A stretch of 64,000 nucleotides of DNA from Bacillota bacterium (GTDB lineage: Bacteria > Bacillota > Clostridia > Acetivibrionales > DSM-1351). Positions 63,573 through 64,000 of this stretch are shown here, one piece after another. The first letter of the stretch is position 1. Each line of letters opens with the position of its first letter. Under the pieces are notes generated by a model. The model saw only the letters and a program-made list of their open reading frames with translations, was not told where the DNA came from and ran no database searches. The position numbers and the translations under genes are program-made. The DNA lies in assembly GCA_023400235.1 (NCBI GenBank), contig JAEXFI010000055.1, positions 21,207 to 85,206 on the forward strand. The letters are read 5' to 3'.

Positions 63573-64000
63573 CTATTTAATGTCGGCCTTTGTGATGACA
63601 GAAACACCTGTATCAGCTACAGCGCCGCCCAGGTCCTTGCCCTGAAGAGCCTCTACTGCAGCTTTAACTCCCTTGTCACCCATTACATCGGGGTTTTGAG
63701 CCATTGTTGCCAATATAAAGCCGTTTTTGATCAATGAGAGTATTGTATCGGATTTGTCAAAACCAACTCCGATAACTTCTCCGCCTGCTTCCTGAATAGC
63801 ATTACCAGTACCTACTGTAGAACCTTCATTTGCACCGAAGATGCCAACAACTCCAGAGGTAATATAGTTTGCTGCGATATCCTTTGATTTTGCTGCATCA
63901 CCTTCGCTGTACTGAGTTGCAAGAATTTCAAAGTTTGAACCTTCAAAAGCTGAACGGAAACCTGTTTCACGAGCTACGCAGGATGCGGTAGCAGCGTTGA
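63573..64000 (-). CDS. Sugar ABC transporter substrate-binding protein (3' part only)
   Basis: The last ~142 codons of a periplasmic-binding-protein-like (RbsB/Peripla_BP_4) protein, with the stop at 63573 and the start beyond the window. Recognisable blocks: GFRSAFEGSNFEILATQ, GIFGANEGSTVGTGNAIQ, VIGVGFDKSD and ATMAQNPDVMGDKGV. It binds a sugar (ribose/galactose class) outside the cell for ABC uptake. Translated directly from the sequence; the ligand is unknown. Confidence 0.85.
   Translation of the reverse strand, partial: NAATASCVARETGFRSAFEGSNFEILATQYSEGDAAKSKDIAANYITSGVVGIFGANEGSTVGTGNAIQEAGGEVIGVGFDKSDTILSLIKNGFILATMAQNPDVMGDKGVKAAVEALQGKDLGGAVADTGVSVITKADIK

Overview
The window is low-GC Firmicutes DNA, most likely an anaerobic, plant-biomass-degrading clostridium of the Ruminiclostridium type. 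This rests on AT-rich intergenic DNA, AGGAGG-type ribosome binding sites with many TTG/GTG starts, a surface polysaccharide lyase with S-layer homology domains, a GH10 glycosidase, 7TMR-DISM/LytS-type signalling and several radical SAM enzymes. Genus is inference.

Layout. (1) 1-9.6 kb: a partial 7TMR-DISM histidine kinase and a radical SAM gene on the + strand; a minus-strand PqqD/ABC-transporter relic fusion; a minus-strand transport operon with two sugar-type permeases, an HlyD-like adaptor and a MacB-like permease but no ATPase; one anchored protein of unknown function. (2) 9.6-48.9 kb: a large biosynthetic cluster, all on the minus strand. (3) 49-55.8 kb: ordinary genes: DUF4180, a PadR-DUF4180 fusion with its palindromic operators, glutathione peroxidase, a methyltransferase, DUF4256, and a divergent TetR/MFS pair. 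(4) 55.9-63.3 kb: a 2460-residue secreted PL8 lyase with SLH domains. (5) The 3' end of a sugar-binding protein at the right edge.

The cluster is the notable part. Its main operon starts at a consensus promoter (TTGACA-N17-TAAAAT, 48851-48879), runs through a ~460-nt leader that contains a terminator-like hairpin, and extends ~32 kb to a terminator at 16521-16549. In transcription order it encodes a spermidine-synthase-like protein, two ABC exporter halves, an AsnB-type amidotransferase, an A-T didomain, a BtrH-like protein, a serine-type A-T didomain, a second BtrH-like protein, an aryl/acyl ligase, two carrier proteins, a HemN-like radical SAM enzyme, a methyltransferase, a lone condensation domain, a cobalamin-binding radical SAM enzyme, a 3718-residue NRPS and an APH-like kinase. 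A second operon (16440-13514) is pabB-pabA-pabC, which makes p-aminobenzoate. A third, with its own strong promoter and hairpin, encodes another BtrH-like protein, a GH10 enzyme and a myo-inositol-phosphate-synthase-like protein.

Model (inference): p-aminobenzoate made by PabABC is activated by the stand-alone ligase and loaded on a carrier protein. Amino acids including Ser, a Tyr-like residue and Thr are added, the product is methylated by up to three SAM enzymes, and it is exported. The unusual point is four homologous BtrH-like (papain-fold acyltransferase type) units: three free-standing, two of them each next to an A-T didomain, and one fused to the end of the NRPS where a thioesterase would normally be. 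They may form amide bonds or transfer the chain to an amine or cyclitol acceptor in place of C and TE domains. No thioesterase, MbtH protein or phosphopantetheinyl transferase was seen in the window.
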